Origin: Alphaproteobacteria bacterium
GTDB taxonomy: Bacteria > Pseudomonadota > Alphaproteobacteria > Rhizobiales > Xanthobacteraceae
Assembly (NCBI GenBank): GCA_021325315.1
Contig: JAJPHK010000186.1
Coordinates: forward strand, 1-52,707
Direction: 5' to 3'
Length of the DNA: 52,707 nt
Shown here in pieces: positions 29,622-39,336 of this stretch. How positions within the stretch are numbered: position 1 is the first letter of the stretch; each line of letters begins with the position of its first letter. The notes beneath the pieces were generated by a model, which made no database searches, was not told the origin of the DNA, and worked only from the letters and a program-made list of their open reading frames with translations. Made by a program: the position numbers and the translations under genes.

Positions 29622-31397
29622 TCAAATCTTGTAGGCCATGCGCAGCCCACCCCAGTGCTTGCCCTGGACGCGAACGGGCGCGGCGATCTCCTTGCACATA
29701 ATCATCACGCCGCCGCCCATGTCGCGCGGGTAGTTCTGGATCACATAAGGGCGCACGCTGCGGGCGGCCGTCAGTCCCGCGCGGTCGTCGAAGATGCGGC
29801 GGTTGCGGGAATTCGCGACGTTCCATTTCGGATCGTCGGGCCGCTGCGGATGCGAATATTTCTTGTTGTGCACGCCGATATATCCGTTGCGGTCGATCGC
29901 GCAGCAGAACAGCATGCGCGCATCCAGCGTAAGCGCCCGGTCGAAAATGCTTTGCAGCGGGCTTTTTTCGAACGCGTCGAGATAGCGCGAGCGCATATGC
30001 TGCGGGTTGGTATTGGGGATCGCGACGTATTCGTTATCGAAAAGCTCGGTCATCGTCAGGCGGTTTTCGCGCAGCATCTGCTCCATGCAGGCGGAGACTT
30101 CCGCGGCCGTCTCGATGCAGCGCTCGATTACCTCGTGATTTTCTTCCCGGATCGCGGCAACTTTTCCGGCGAGCCGCGCACGCGTCGGATCGTCCATGCC
30201 GGTGAAGCTGAGGTGAAAGCCAAGCGCCGAGCGGTTGACGATCTGCGCCGAAAGCTTGCCGACCTCGCCGATCTCGGCCGTGACGGCGCCACCGGGCGCC
30301 GAAACGCCTTCCGGCACCTCGATCCGCGCGAGCGCGCCGTGCTCGCTGATATCGACGGTTTTCCCCGACAGTACGCCGCGCGGAAGCGCAAGTGTCACCG
30401 GCAATTCGCAGGGCAGGCGGTCGAAGCGGCGGCGGTCGCCGATTTCGGTTTGGCGCAACAGGATGGAAAGCCGCGCCTTGAGCTTGGACGCGAGCGTTGA
30501 CGCCGTTTGACCGACCCGGTCGATCTCCGCGCTTTCGTGCGAGGCGTCTTCCGTTGCGCTCTTGATTTCGCTTGCGCCGGAGGAAACGCGCTCGATGAAT
30601 TCGGATGTTGTTCCCGCTGCTTTGGAAAGACCTTCGGCGGACGAAATTTGTTCATTCACGGCTGACGTAATGGTCGAGAAGACCGGCCGGATGCTGTTGA
30701 TGATGGAGGAGATGCGCTTGAGCGCCTCGATCGAAGCGCGCGCATCCGCCTGCAATTGGGCGACGCGCCGTGCGATCTCGTCGGTCGCTTTCTGCGTTTC
30801 GGCGGAAAGCGCCTTGACCTCCGTCGCCACCACGGCGAAGCCGCGGCCGGCTTCGCCCGCGCGCGCCGCTTCGATAGTCGCGTTCAGCGCGAGCAGATTC
30901 GTCTGCTGGGCGATCTTGGAAATCAGGCCGATGACATTGCCGATCTCGTTGGTGGAAGAGTTCAGCCCCTCGACGCTCATGCCCGCTTCGGCGGCGGCCT
31001 CGTTCGCCTTGTCGGCGAGTTCGTTGGCGGATTGAACCTGGCGGCCGATCTCGTTCGACGATTGCGCCATGTTCTGCGTGGCGGCGGCGAGCTCGCGCGC
31101 ATCTTCGTTCGCGCTCTTCGCCAGATTGGCGAAATCCTCCGTCCGCGCGCGGATCGCATCGAGCGAATTGACCGACGAGGCGATCCGGACATGCACCTGC
31201 TCCGCGGCTTCGCCGACCTCGGCGATCAGCTTTCCGAGATCGAGTTCGATCATGTCGATCGACTCGCGCACGGCGCTGGAAATGACGCCGCTGTTCTCGG
31301 CGGGTGCGATGCCGGGCGCAGCGGCTGCGGGCAAAGCGGCAGGCTCGCTTTCGGGCGCGGCTGTTGTTCCCCGCTTCAATCGCGAAAGCAAAATCAT
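29622..31397 (-). CDS. Soluble methyl-accepting chemotaxis-type protein with PilZ-like domain
   Basis: The 591-residue protein has no transmembrane segment. Residues 45-315 form the long coiled coil of a chemoreceptor signalling domain with the CheA/CheW-contact hairpin near [20 protein letters not shown] (about 162-181). Residues 322-410 look like a PilZ domain, with RRRFDR and DISEHG matching the RxxxR and D-x-S-x-x-G c-di-GMP motifs. Residues 430-591 form a sensory, Cache/PAS-like region. The order signalling domain first, sensors after is unusual. It probably couples c-di-GMP or a cytosolic signal to a chemotaxis array; no che genes are nearby. Confidence 0.85.
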   Translation of the reverse strand: MILLSRLKRGTTAAPESEPAALPAAAAPGIAPAENSGVISSAVRESIDMIELDLGKLIAEVGEAAEQVHVRIASSVNSLDAIRARTEDFANLAKSANEDARELAAATQNMAQSSNEIGRQVQSANELADKANEAAAEAGMSVEGLNSSTNEIGNVIGLISKIAQQTNLLALNATIEAARAGEAGRGFAVVATEVKALSAETQKATDEIARRVAQLQADARASIEALKRISSIINSIRPVFSTITSAVNEQISSAEGLSKAAGTTSEFIERVSSGASEIKSATEDASHESAEIDRVGQTASTLASKLKARLSILLRQTEIGDRRRFDRLPCELPVTLALPRGVLSGKTVDISEHGALARIEVPEGVSAPGGAVTAEIGEVGKLSAQIVNRSALGFHLSFTGMDDPTRARLAGKVAAIREENHEVIERCIETAAEVSACMEQMLRENRLTMTELFDNEYVAIPNTNPQHMRSRYLDAFEKSPLQSIFDRALTLDARMLFCCAIDRNGYIGVHNKKYSHPQRPDDPKWNVANSRNRRIFDDRAGLTAARSVRPYVIQNYPRDMGGGVMIMCKEIAAPVRVQGKHWGGLRMAYKI

Positions 31398-31496
31398 CGG
31401 GATTACCCTGCAGGTAATGTACCGCCGAGACCCGCGGCCGGTTCTTAAAAATCGGGATTCCGCGGAAAATACTGCAGGCAGATGGTTAAGGAGAAC

Positions 31497-32192
31497 CTAA
31501 TTTGCCCGTGCGGGCAGCAGCAATTCGCCTGCGGCATCAGGTACTTCGGCGAGCCTCCCGACAACGCGATCGGCGCCGAGCTCGCTCGCAGGGATGTCCG
31601 AGTAGCCGAAATTGACGGCAATCACCGGCACATTGGCGGCGCGCGCCGTTGCGACATCGGTACGCGAATCGCCGACCATCACGACCAAGGTCGAATGCCC
31701 GCCGGCGCGCGAGACCGCACTGAGAAGATGGCCGGCATCGGGCTTGCGCATGGGGAAGGTGTCGGAGCCGGCGATGACCGCGAAGTATTCCGCGAGTCCG
31801 AGCGCATCAAGCAACTTCACCGAAAAGCTCTCCAGCTTGTTGGTGCAGACCACAAGATGCGCGCCGGCGTCTTTTAACCGGCCGAGCGTTTCCTTCGCAC
31901 CCGGAAAGGGCTTCGATTCGTCCGCAAGATGCGCGTCGTAATGTGTCAAAAAACGCTCGAACATGCGGCTGAGCTGGTCGGGGCTCGCGGTCTTTCCTTC
32001 CAGCGTGAGCGCTCGCTCGATCATCGCGCGCGCGCCGTGCCCGACAATGTCTCGCATCTTGCCGAGAGGCACCTGCCGGTATCCGCTCTCGCCCAGCGTG
32101 AGATTAAGGGCGGTGCATAGGTCGGGTGCGGAATCGACGAGCGTGCCGTCGAGATCGAAAGCGATGGTAGGGCGGATCACGGAGGCGTCCAT
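31497..32192 (-). CDS. gph: Phosphoglycolate phosphatase, HAD family
   Basis: The 231-residue protein has HAD motif [14 protein letters not shown] near residue 10, motif II in VVCTNK, the lysine of MRKPDAGH and motif [16 protein letters not shown]. It fits Gph, which removes the phosphate from 2-phosphoglycolate. The ATG at 32192 is used because upstream frames lose family character. A plus-strand ATG begins at 32191, inside this start. rpiA is divergent. Other small HAD phosphatases are possible, but the cap and length match Gph. Confidence 0.85.
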   Translation of the reverse strand: MDASVIRPTIAFDLDGTLVDSAPDLCTALNLTLGESGYRQVPLGKMRDIVGHGARAMIERALTLEGKTASPDQLSRMFERFLTHYDAHLADESKPFPGAKETLGRLKDAGAHLVVCTNKLESFSVKLLDALGLAEYFAVIAGSDTFPMRKPDAGHLLSAVSRAGGHSTLVVMVGDSRTDVATARAANVPVIAVNFGYSDIPASELGADRVVGRLAEVPDAAGELLLPARAN

Positions 32193-32313
32193 GGCGCTCT
32201 TCGCTACCCTTCGCGCGCGCAAAAGTCCACGGCATGTACGCCCCGAATCCATTGCTGGCGACGGAAAACGGGCCGTGCTACCACCCGCGCGCCACGAACA
32301 CGGAGCTTTTCCT

Positions 32314-33033
32314 TTGTCAAAGGCGCCGGCCGCCCAGGACCAGGATGCGCAAAAACGCGAAGCGGCGCGCCGCGCCCTCGATTTCATTCGTCCGGGCATG
32401 CGCCTTGGCCTCGGCACAGGCTCAACCGCCGCGCACTTTGTCGATCTTCTGGCGGAAAAGGTAAAGGACGGGCTCGACATCGTCGGCGTGCCGACCTCCG
32501 AGGCGACACGCGCCCAGGCTGAAAAGCTCGGTGTGCCGCTTACCACCCTCGACGAAGAGGATGAGCTTGATCTTACCGTCGACGGTGCCGACGAGGTCGA
32601 TCCCGCCCTCAATTTGATCAAGGGCGGGGGTGGAGCGCTTTTGCGGGAGAAAATTGTCGCAGCCGCCTCCCGCGAGATGATCGTCGTCGCAGACGAGAGC
32701 AAATATGTGAAACGGCTGGGCCGGTTTCCTTTACCTATAGAAGTGGTTGATTTCGGCCTCGGTGCCACGAACCACGCGATAAAGACGGTATTTAAAGCCT
32801 CTGGCTGCGACGGCCCGATTCGTTTAAGGCACAGGCCGGACGGCCATGTTTTCGTCACGGATCAGGGACACCTGATCCTTGATGCCGGCCTTGGAGCCAT
32901 CCCCGATGCGCGGCGGCTCGCGCAAGGGCTCTCCGAGGTGCCGGGTGTTGTGGAACACGGTCTCTTCATCGGGCTTGCTCGCCGGGTGATCCTCGCAGGA
33001 AGCGGGGGAGTCCGGATTATCGAGCGGCCCTAA
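32314..33033 (+). CDS. rpiA: Ribose-5-phosphate isomerase A
   Basis: A TTG start at 32314, with GGAG eight bases upstream, gives 239 residues, the normal RpiA length. Motifs are [12 protein letters not shown] near residue 30, the [20 protein letters not shown] active-site stretch near residue 88 and [11 protein letters not shown] near residue 125. It interconverts ribose-5-phosphate and ribulose-5-phosphate. Longer frames reaching ATG 32191 add residues without RpiA character. The order rpiA, DUF2059, gor is shared with Bradyrhizobium-like genomes. Confidence 0.9.
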   Translation: MSKAPAAQDQDAQKREAARRALDFIRPGMRLGLGTGSTAAHFVDLLAEKVKDGLDIVGVPTSEATRAQAEKLGVPLTTLDEEDELDLTVDGADEVDPALNLIKGGGGALLREKIVAAASREMIVVADESKYVKRLGRFPLPIEVVDFGLGATNHAIKTVFKASGCDGPIRLRHRPDGHVFVTDQGHLILDAGLGAIPDARRLAQGLSEVPGVVEHGLFIGLARRVILAGSGGVRIIERP

Positions 33034-33056
33034 GTTTTATTCACGGGAGAAAGAAT

Positions 33057-33569
33057 ATGAATCGCCTGATCCTTGCCCGCGCATGGAAGTCGGTTGCGGC
33101 GGCGCTTTTCCTCGGCCTGATCGCCGGCGCGGCATCTGCACAGAAAGCGCCGACTCCGGCGCAGGTCGAGCTCGCGCGCCAGATCATCAACACCTCGGGC
33201 GAAGTGCATGCGCTCGATCCGCTGATTCCCTCGGTCATGCAGGCGGCTTACACGAATTTCGTGCAACAGAATCCGGACCTGCAGAAACCGCTCGTGGAAA
33301 CGATGCAAGCCCTGCAGCCCGAATTCATGCAGAAGCAGGCGGAAGTGGCGGACATGATGGCGAATGCCTATGCGAGCCACTTCACTGAAGCGGAGTTGAA
33401 GGAAATCCTCGCGTTCTACAACACGCCGACCGGCAAGAAGATGGTCGGCGAGCTGCCCAAGGTCATGCAGCAGAGCCTCGCTTCCGCACGCGAATACGGC
33501 AACAAGCTCTCCGAACAGCTCGTCGTCCGCATCCGCGAAGAGATGAAGAAGAAAGGCCACACGATCTAG
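33057..33569 (+). CDS. Secreted DUF2059 protein
   Basis: The 170-residue protein has a signal peptide (cleaved after AASAQ, about residue 29) and one DUF2059 domain with the conserved tract YASHFTEAELKEILAFYNTP and GKKMVGELPKVMQQS. It is predicted periplasmic and all-helical. The function of the family is unknown. It lies 23 bp after rpiA and 24 bp before gor, so the three are probably one operon. Confidence 0.88.
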   Translation: MNRLILARAWKSVAAALFLGLIAGAASAQKAPTPAQVELARQIINTSGEVHALDPLIPSVMQAAYTNFVQQNPDLQKPLVETMQALQPEFMQKQAEVADMMANAYASHFTEAELKEILAFYNTPTGKKMVGELPKVMQQSLASAREYGNKLSEQLVVRIREEMKKKGHTI

Positions 33570-33593
33570 CCGGGCAGGGCAGGAGCGCAGAAG

Positions 33594-34955
33594 ATGACCG
33601 AGGGGGACGTCGACCTCTTCGTCATCGGCGCAGGCTCAGGCGGCGTACGCGCCGCGCGCATCGCGGCAGGCTACGGCGCGCGGGTGATGATCGCCGAGGA
33701 ATATCGCGTCGGCGGCACCTGCGTGATCCGCGGCTGCGTTCCCAAGAAACTGCTCGTCTACGCAAGCCGCTTCTCGCACGATTTCGAGGATGCCGTTGGC
33801 TTCGGCTGGACGGTCGCGGGCGCGAAGTTCGACTGGCCGACGCTGATCCGAAACAAGGATAAAGAGATCGCGCGGCTGGAAGCTGCCTATCATGCGACCT
33901 TGCACCGCGCGGGCGTCGAGATTGTCGAGTCGCGCGCGGTAATCGAAGACCCGCACACCGTCCGCATCCTGAAAACCGGCGCGCGCATCCGCGCCGGGAC
34001 CATTCTGGTCGCGACCGGCGGGCATCCGGTGAAACCTGATATGCCGGGCGCCGAGTTCGTCATCACCTCGAACGAAGCCTTCCAGCTTCCGCGGCTGCCG
34101 CGCCATATCGTAATCCAGGGCGCGGGCTATATCGCGGTTGAATTCGCCTGCATCTTTCATGGGCTCGGCGCGCAGGTGACGCTCGTCCACCGCGGCCCCG
34201 AAATCCTGCGCGGCTTCGACGACGACGCGCGCCATCACTTGCGCGCCGAAATGGTCTCCCGCGGGATCAAGGTCGTGCTAGGCGAGACGATCGCGTCCAT
34301 CCGGAAAAACGGCCAGCAATTGGAAGCGACGCTCTCAAGCGGCGAAAAGCATACCGCCGACGCGATCATGTCGGCGGTCGGCCGCGCGCCCAATACAAAG
34401 GACATCGGCCTGGAGGCCGCCGGGGTGAAGCTGAACGCCGACGGCGCCGTTGCGGTCGACGAATTTTCGAAATCCAGCGTCGATTCGATTTACGCGATCG
34501 GCGACGTCACGAACCGCATCGCGCTCACGCCGGTCGCGATCCGCGAAGGCCACGCTTTCGCCGACACCGTCTTCGGCAAGAAGCCCTCGCGCGCCGACCA
34601 CGATTATGTGCCGAGCGCGGTCTTCGCCGAGCCGGAGCTTGCGACCGTCGGTCTTTCGGAGGCGAAGGCGCGCGAAAGAGGATTCGACCTCGATATCTAC
34701 CGCACTGGTTTCCGGCCCCTGAAGGCGACGCTTTCGGGGCGCGCGACCTCGATCATGATGAAGCTCGTGGTCGACCGGGCGACCCATCGCGTGCTCGGCG
34801 TGCATATTGTGGGCGAGGGCGCCGCGGAAATGATTCAAATGGCGGCGATTGCGGTGAAGATGGGCGCGCGCAAGGCCGATTTCGACGCGACGGTGGCGCT
34901 GCATCCGACCGCGTCGGAAGAACTGGTGACGCTGCACAACAAAGTCAGCGGCTGA
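33594..34955 (+). CDS. gor: Glutathione-disulfide reductase
   Basis: The 453-residue flavoprotein has an N-terminal FAD motif (VIGAGSGGVRAARIAAGYGA). The redox disulfide is GGTCVIRGCVPKKLL near residue 40, the NADPH Rossmann motif is GAGYIAVEFACIFHG and the C-terminal His-Glu pair is HPTASEEL. The CVIRGCVPKK form is the glutathione reductase signature rather than that of lipoamide dehydrogenase. It keeps glutathione reduced with NADPH. Its last 11 bases overlap the end of the convergent hydrolase gene. Confidence 0.93.
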   Translation: MTEGDVDLFVIGAGSGGVRAARIAAGYGARVMIAEEYRVGGTCVIRGCVPKKLLVYASRFSHDFEDAVGFGWTVAGAKFDWPTLIRNKDKEIARLEAAYHATLHRAGVEIVESRAVIEDPHTVRILKTGARIRAGTILVATGGHPVKPDMPGAEFVITSNEAFQLPRLPRHIVIQGAGYIAVEFACIFHGLGAQVTLVHRGPEILRGFDDDARHHLRAEMVSRGIKVVLGETIASIRKNGQQLEATLSSGEKHTADAIMSAVGRAPNTKDIGLEAAGVKLNADGAVAVDEFSKSSVDSIYAIGDVTNRIALTPVAIREGHAFADTVFGKKPSRADHDYVPSAVFAEPELATVGLSEAKARERGFDLDIYRTGFRPLKATLSGRATSIMMKLVVDRATHRVLGVHIVGEGAAEMIQMAAIAVKMGARKADFDATVALHPTASEELVTLHNKVSG

Positions 34956-35802
34956 GCCAGTCGGCGGCGAGCGGCCAGAGCTTCCCGCGGCCGATCTCGC
35001 GAAAGAATCCGAAATGTCCGAGCTTGCGCTCGCCGATGTCGTTCGGCCGCACGGTGATGTGCTCCGCTTTCGTGCCTGTGTAGTGCCCAAGCAGTCTTTC
35101 GACCGCGGCCGGCGGCGCCCATTTGTCGTCGCTCATGCCGATTCCGTAGAGCGCGCCGCGATAGTTCGAAAAATTCTTTCGCTCTTCGAGCGTTTCGTCG
35201 TCGAACAGATAATCGGGCCGCATGCACCAGCCGGCCCATTCGAGAAAAACGTTCTTCGGCAGATCCTCTCCGATGCCCAGCCAGCCGGGGATGTAGCCCA
35301 ATGTGTGAGCGACCACGGGCCCGGCAAAGTTCAGCATCACATAAATCCGGTAGTTCTCCGGAAACGGAAACAGCCGCCAGTAGCCGATCTGCGAGGCGAC
35401 AAAGACCGCGCGCGAAACTTTCGCGCTATTCGGCAGAAGCCCGAGCGCCTGGCCGCCGAAGGAATGTCCGATAAAAAAGAGGGGCTTTCCGGCGGCGCGT
35501 TCGGCCGTGAAATCGACGGCCGCGCGCAAGTCGAGTAGCGCCCAGTCGCGCATTCGCGCCGGAAAGCCGGCGAGCGAAGCGGGCCTTGAACCGCCGACCC
35601 CGCGATAATCGAACGTGAGCGCGTCGAAACCGCGCCCGGCGAGATAGCGCGCGAATTTCGAATAATACTGCCGCGGTACCGCGGTAGCGGAAGCGATCAG
35701 AACGAGCGCCTTCGCGGGCGTTTCCGAGCGGAAATGACTCCCCGCGAGCCGGAACCCGTCGGCGCCCGAAAACGTAAATTCTTCTGTGCCGTTCTCGCCC
35801 AT
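34945..35802 (-). CDS. Alpha/beta hydrolase
   Basis: Starting at 35802, behind AGGGG, gives 285 residues. The serine-hydrolase elbow GHSFGGQALG lies near residue 117, and a strand tract LVLIASATAVPRQYYSKFAR near residue 32 bears the oxyanion region. DALTFDYRGVGGS follows, as in COG4757-type hydrolases. A late acidic residue and the histidine in LGHFGFF complete a plausible triad. The substrate is unknown. The gene is convergent and overlapping with gor. Confidence 0.82.
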   Translation of the reverse strand: MGENGTEEFTFSGADGFRLAGSHFRSETPAKALVLIASATAVPRQYYSKFARYLAGRGFDALTFDYRGVGGSRPASLAGFPARMRDWALLDLRAAVDFTAERAAGKPLFFIGHSFGGQALGLLPNSAKVSRAVFVASQIGYWRLFPFPENYRIYVMLNFAGPVVAHTLGYIPGWLGIGEDLPKNVFLEWAGWCMRPDYLFDDETLEERKNFSNYRGALYGIGMSDDKWAPPAAVERLLGHYTGTKAEHITVRPNDIGERKLGHFGFFREIGRGKLWPLAADWLSR

Positions 35803-35928
35803 GACCCCTGCCGCAGCGGCGTTGAATAAGCGCCCGGGGCGGCGGGTTGCAAGATGACGCGGCGTCATCACGTTTCGGTCACAGAGAGCTGATTCCGCCG
35901 TGTGAAATAAATTTGCTATGGGGCGATC

Positions 35929-36543
35929 ATGACCAGCGCCGTCGCAGCGAACCGAAAACCGAAGGTCATCCATCCGCTCTGGGTGCGGATTACGCATTGG
36001 CTGAATGCGCTCGCGATGATCGTGATGATCGGCTCCGGCTGGCAGATTTATAACGCCTCGCCTATTTTCGGTTTCACCTTTCCGCGCTCGATTACGCTTG
36101 GCGGCTGGCTCGCGGGCGGCATTATGTGGCACTTTGCCGCGATGTGGCTCCTGGTCGTGAACGGCCTCGTCTATCTCACGCTCGGAATTATAAGCGGCCG
36201 CTTTCGCCGCAAGCTATTTCCCATTCGCACGCACGAGCTCGCGCGCGACATCGGCGACGCGCTTCGCTTCCGCCTCACGCATGACGATCTCTCCGTCTAC
36301 AACGCGGTGCAGCGGCTCCTTTATCTCGGCGTGATCCTGGCGGGCGTCGTCATCGTGCTCTCGGGCCTTTCGATCTGGAAACCGATCCAGTTGCAGGAAC
36401 TGACCGCGCTCTTCGGCGGTTACGAGAGTGCCCGTGTCGTGCACTTTCTTGCGATGGCGGCGATCGCCGGCTTCCTCGCCGTGCACGTGCTGCTCGCGCT
36501 GATCGTGCCGAAGAGCTTGAGAGCGATGATCACGGGCCGTTAG
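35929..36543 (+). CDS. Cytochrome b561 / hydrogenase-type b subunit
   Basis: The 204-residue membrane protein has four main hydrophobic helices and histidines placed for two b haems: HPLWVRITHWLNA near residue 15, WHFAAMW near residue 65 and VHFLAM with VHVLLA near the end. It belongs to the family of b-type cytochromes that anchor molybdoenzymes or hydrogenases. It lies 9 bp before a Tat-exported molybdopterin oxidoreductase, so it very likely passes electrons between that enzyme and the quinone pool. It is not the six-helix MsrQ type. Confidence 0.85.
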   Translation: MTSAVAANRKPKVIHPLWVRITHWLNALAMIVMIGSGWQIYNASPIFGFTFPRSITLGGWLAGGIMWHFAAMWLLVVNGLVYLTLGIISGRFRRKLFPIRTHELARDIGDALRFRLTHDDLSVYNAVQRLLYLGVILAGVVIVLSGLSIWKPIQLQELTALFGGYESARVVHFLAMAAIAGFLAVHVLLALIVPKSLRAMITGR

Positions 36544-36552
36544 GAGACAGCC

Positions 36553-37329
36553 ATGGCGCGCATCAGAAAAGCCGTACCGGGCGTCGATCCGAAACTTCTC
36601 GTCAAGGACGCGGCGAAGCTCTTGCCCGATCCCGCGCGGCGCGCCTTCTTGCGCGGCGGCATGAGCCTGGGAGCGCTCGCGTTCCTTGCGGGCTGCGACA
36701 TCGTCGACGGACCGAGCGCGGAGAGCGCGCTTAGCAAAATCTCTTTCTTCAATGACCGCGTACAGGCGTGGATTTTTGGACTCAATCGCCTGGCGCCGAC
36801 CTATCCCGAAAGCGCGATCACCAGGCCGTTCCCGTTTAATGCCTATTACACCGAGGACGAAGCGCCGGAGGTCGAGGGCGACACGTACAAGCTGAAAGTC
36901 GGCGGCCTCGTACAGGAAAAGAAATCTTGGCCTCTGTCCGAGCTCTACGCGCTGCCGCAGGAGAAGCAGATCACGCGCCATGTCTGCGTCGAGGGCTGGA
37001 GCGCGATCGGGAGCTGGACCGGCGCGCGCCTTTCCGATTTCTTGCAGCGCATTGGCGCCGATACCAAGGCGAAATACGTCAACTTCATCTGCGCCGAAGG
37101 TTACTCGACCTCGATCGACATGCCGACGGCGCTGCATCCGCAGACGCAGATGACGTTCAGATTCGCGGACGAAATCCTGCCGCGTGCCTACGGCTATCCG
37201 ATGAAGATCAGAATCCCGACCAAGCTTGGATTCAAGAATCCCAAATACGTCACGGAGATGTACGTAACCAACGATTATCCCGGCGGTTATTGGGAAGACC
37301 AGGGCTACAACTGGTTCAGCGGGCTTTAG
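36553..37329 (+). CDS. Tat-exported molybdopterin-dependent oxidoreductase (sulfite oxidase/MsrP superfamily), probable lipoprotein
   Basis: The 258-residue protein carries a Tat motif (ARRAFLRGG, about residues 29-36) followed by a lipobox LAGC with Cys48, so it may be a Tat lipoprotein. The catalytic domain has the single Mo-ligand Cys145 in HVCVEGWSAIGSW, and FICAEGYSTSIDM near residue 178. It is shorter than E. coli MsrP and lacks the C-terminal dimer domain of true sulfite oxidases. Coupled to the b-type cytochrome gene, it may reduce or oxidise a sulfur compound at the periplasmic face. The substrate is unknown. Confidence 0.85.
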   Translation: MARIRKAVPGVDPKLLVKDAAKLLPDPARRAFLRGGMSLGALAFLAGCDIVDGPSAESALSKISFFNDRVQAWIFGLNRLAPTYPESAITRPFPFNAYYTEDEAPEVEGDTYKLKVGGLVQEKKSWPLSELYALPQEKQITRHVCVEGWSAIGSWTGARLSDFLQRIGADTKAKYVNFICAEGYSTSIDMPTALHPQTQMTFRFADEILPRAYGYPMKIRIPTKLGFKNPKYVTEMYVTNDYPGGYWEDQGYNWFSGL

Positions 37330-37456
37330 TAGCGGTTTTTTCCCCTTCTCACAGGCAAAATTACCCGGCAGGATAAGCTCCACTCAGGAGCGGGGCTGTC
37401 GTATTATTGCCGGCGGCTGCATACTGTCCGTCGCAGGGGATAAGGGGAGACTGGCC

Positions 37457-38458
37457 GTGAGAAAAATCGTTTTCGCTTTGTTGTTCGTGTTTGCCTTGCC
37501 GGCGGCGAATCCCGCACGAGCAGCGGACGTCATCTGCTACAATTGTCCGCCGCAATGGGCTGACTGGGCGTCAATGCTGAAGGCAATCAAGGCCGAACTC
37601 GGATACGACATCCCCCACGACAACAAAAATTCGGGCCAATCGCTGGCGCAGATTATCGCCGAGAAGAATAATCCGGTCGCCGACATCGCGTATTTCGGCG
37701 TCGACGTCGGCATCAAAGCCAAGGCCGAAGGCGTACTGCAGCCGTACAAGCCGAAGGGCTGGGACCAGGTTCCCGCAAGTCTCAAGGATCCGGAAGGATA
37801 CTGGACGGCGACCCATTTCGGTACCCTCGGCTTGTTCGTGAACAAGGACGCACTCGGCGGCAAACCTGTGCCTGCGTGCTGGAAGGATCTTTTGAAGCCC
37901 GAATATAGAGGCATGGTCGGCTATCTTGATCCCTCATCGGCCTCCGTCGGCTATGTCGGCGTTGTCGCCGTCAATCAGGGCCTCGGCGGTTCGGACAAGG
38001 ATTTCACGCCGGCGATCGAGTACTTCAAGGGGCTCGCCAAAAACGACGTGATCGTGCCGAAGCAGACTTCTTACGCGCGCGTCGTCTCGGGCGAAATTCC
38101 GATCCTGTTTGACTACGATTTCAACGCCTATCGGGGCAAATACAGCGAGAAGGGAAACTTCGAATTCGTCATCCCTTGCGAGGGCACGGTTACTTTTCCC
38201 TACGTGATGACGCTCGTGAACAAGGCGCCGGACAAGGAAAAGGCCGAGAAGGTCCTCGACTTCATCTTGTCCGACAAGGGACAGGCGATCTGGACCAACG
38301 CCTATCTGCATCCCGTGCGCGACGTTCCGCTTCCCGAGGCTGTGCAGAAAAAATTTCTCCCCGCGAGCGAATACAGCCGCGCGAAAAGCGTGGACTGGGG
38401 CGCGATGGCGAAAGTGCAGAAGGCGGTCGTCGATCGGTATCTTGCGGAAGTTCGTTGA
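37457..38458 (+). CDS. ABC transporter periplasmic binding protein (family 1, spermidine/phosphonate/iron type)
   Basis: A GTG start preceded by AAGGGGAGA gives 333 residues. A signal peptide ends near ARAAD (residue 23); the mature protein begins VICYNCPPQW and has a two-lobe type II fold with the hinge tract YWTATHFGTLGLFVNKDA near residue 115. It resembles binding proteins for iron, polyamines and 2-aminoethylphosphonate but has no decisive ligand motif. It is the first gene of a five-gene importer operon ending in a GpdQ-like phosphodiesterase, hinting at a phosphodiester ligand. Confidence 0.85.
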   Translation: MRKIVFALLFVFALPAANPARAADVICYNCPPQWADWASMLKAIKAELGYDIPHDNKNSGQSLAQIIAEKNNPVADIAYFGVDVGIKAKAEGVLQPYKPKGWDQVPASLKDPEGYWTATHFGTLGLFVNKDALGGKPVPACWKDLLKPEYRGMVGYLDPSSASVGYVGVVAVNQGLGGSDKDFTPAIEYFKGLAKNDVIVPKQTSYARVVSGEIPILFDYDFNAYRGKYSEKGNFEFVIPCEGTVTFPYVMTLVNKAPDKEKAEKVLDFILSDKGQAIWTNAYLHPVRDVPLPEAVQKKFLPASEYSRAKSVDWGAMAKVQKAVVDRYLAEVR

Positions 38459-38518
38459 TCGCAGTCCTGTTTGCGGAATAACCTTCGAGGCATGATCCTG
38501 GAGGGATTCCCAAGGCCA

Positions 38519-39334
38519 ATGTCGGGTGCGACCTTTCTCCGTTTGTCTCTTGTGCCGCTCGCGGTGATCGTGCTCGCCTTTTTCGTCCTACCGATGTCTC
38601 AACTGATCATCGCGGGCGCGAATGGTCCGCTCGGTCTCAAGGCCTATGCGGCGATATTGCTGGAGCCGCGTTACCGCGAAACGCTCGTCAATACCGTGCT
38701 GCTTTCGCTCGCCGTGACCCTCGCGACGCTGGTGATTTCAACGATCGCGGGACTGTTCGTTCAGCGCAATCGTTTTCCGGGCCGCGCTGTACTGATCGCA
38801 ATGCTCACTTTCCCGCTCGCCTTTCCGGGAGTTGTCGTCGGCTTCATGATCATTCTGCTTGCGGGACGTCAGGGCTTGATCGGCGAGGTCACTCAGAATC
38901 TCGCGGGCGGCAAGGTTGTCTTTGCTTATTCTATCGGCGGCCTTTTTCTTGGTTACCTCTATTTCTCGATTCCGCGCGTGATTCTCACAGTGATGGCGGC
39001 GGTGGAAAAACTTGACCCCCGGCTTGAGGAAGCGGCGCGCTCGCTCGGCGCCGGCCCGTGGGCGGTTCAACGCGATGTTATTCTGCCCGCTCTGACGCCC
39101 GCATTTATCGCCTCAAGTGCGATTTCGTTCGCAACCGCGATGGGCGCGTTCGGTACCGCATTTACGCTCGCAACCAATATCGATGTGCTGGCCATGCTGA
39201 TCTACACCGAGTTCACGCTGGGCGCGAACATCGCCATGGCCGCGGCGCTATCGGTCGGGCTCGGGGTCGTCGCCTGGGCCATTCTCGCGCTTGCCCGCAG
39301 CTTTGCCGGCGCCGCCGTTGCGGCGGCGGGGTAG
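38519..39334 (+). CDS. ABC transporter permease 1
   Basis: This hydrophobic protein of about 271 residues has six predicted helices and the permease EAA loop in ERLDPR-like form (EKLDPRLEEAARSLGAGPWAVQ). It belongs to the spermidine/putrescine/iron-type importer permeases. The start is uncertain: ATG 38519 is used; ATG 38492 and TTG 38471 are in frame and would add 9 or 16 residues. It forms the heteromeric channel with the next gene. Confidence 0.82.
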   Translation: MSGATFLRLSLVPLAVIVLAFFVLPMSQLIIAGANGPLGLKAYAAILLEPRYRETLVNTVLLSLAVTLATLVISTIAGLFVQRNRFPGRAVLIAMLTFPLAFPGVVVGFMIILLAGRQGLIGEVTQNLAGGKVVFAYSIGGLFLGYLYFSIPRVILTVMAAVEKLDPRLEEAARSLGAGPWAVQRDVILPALTPAFIASSAISFATAMGAFGTAFTLATNIDVLAMLIYTEFTLGANIAMAAALSVGLGVVAWAILALARSFAGAAVAAAG

Positions 39335-39336
39335 GC

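Noticed and set aside
36553-37329. Periplasmic methionine sulfoxide reductase MsrP
   Set aside because: The protein is shorter than MsrP and its partner is a cytochrome b561 rather than MsrQ, so a specific name is not justified.
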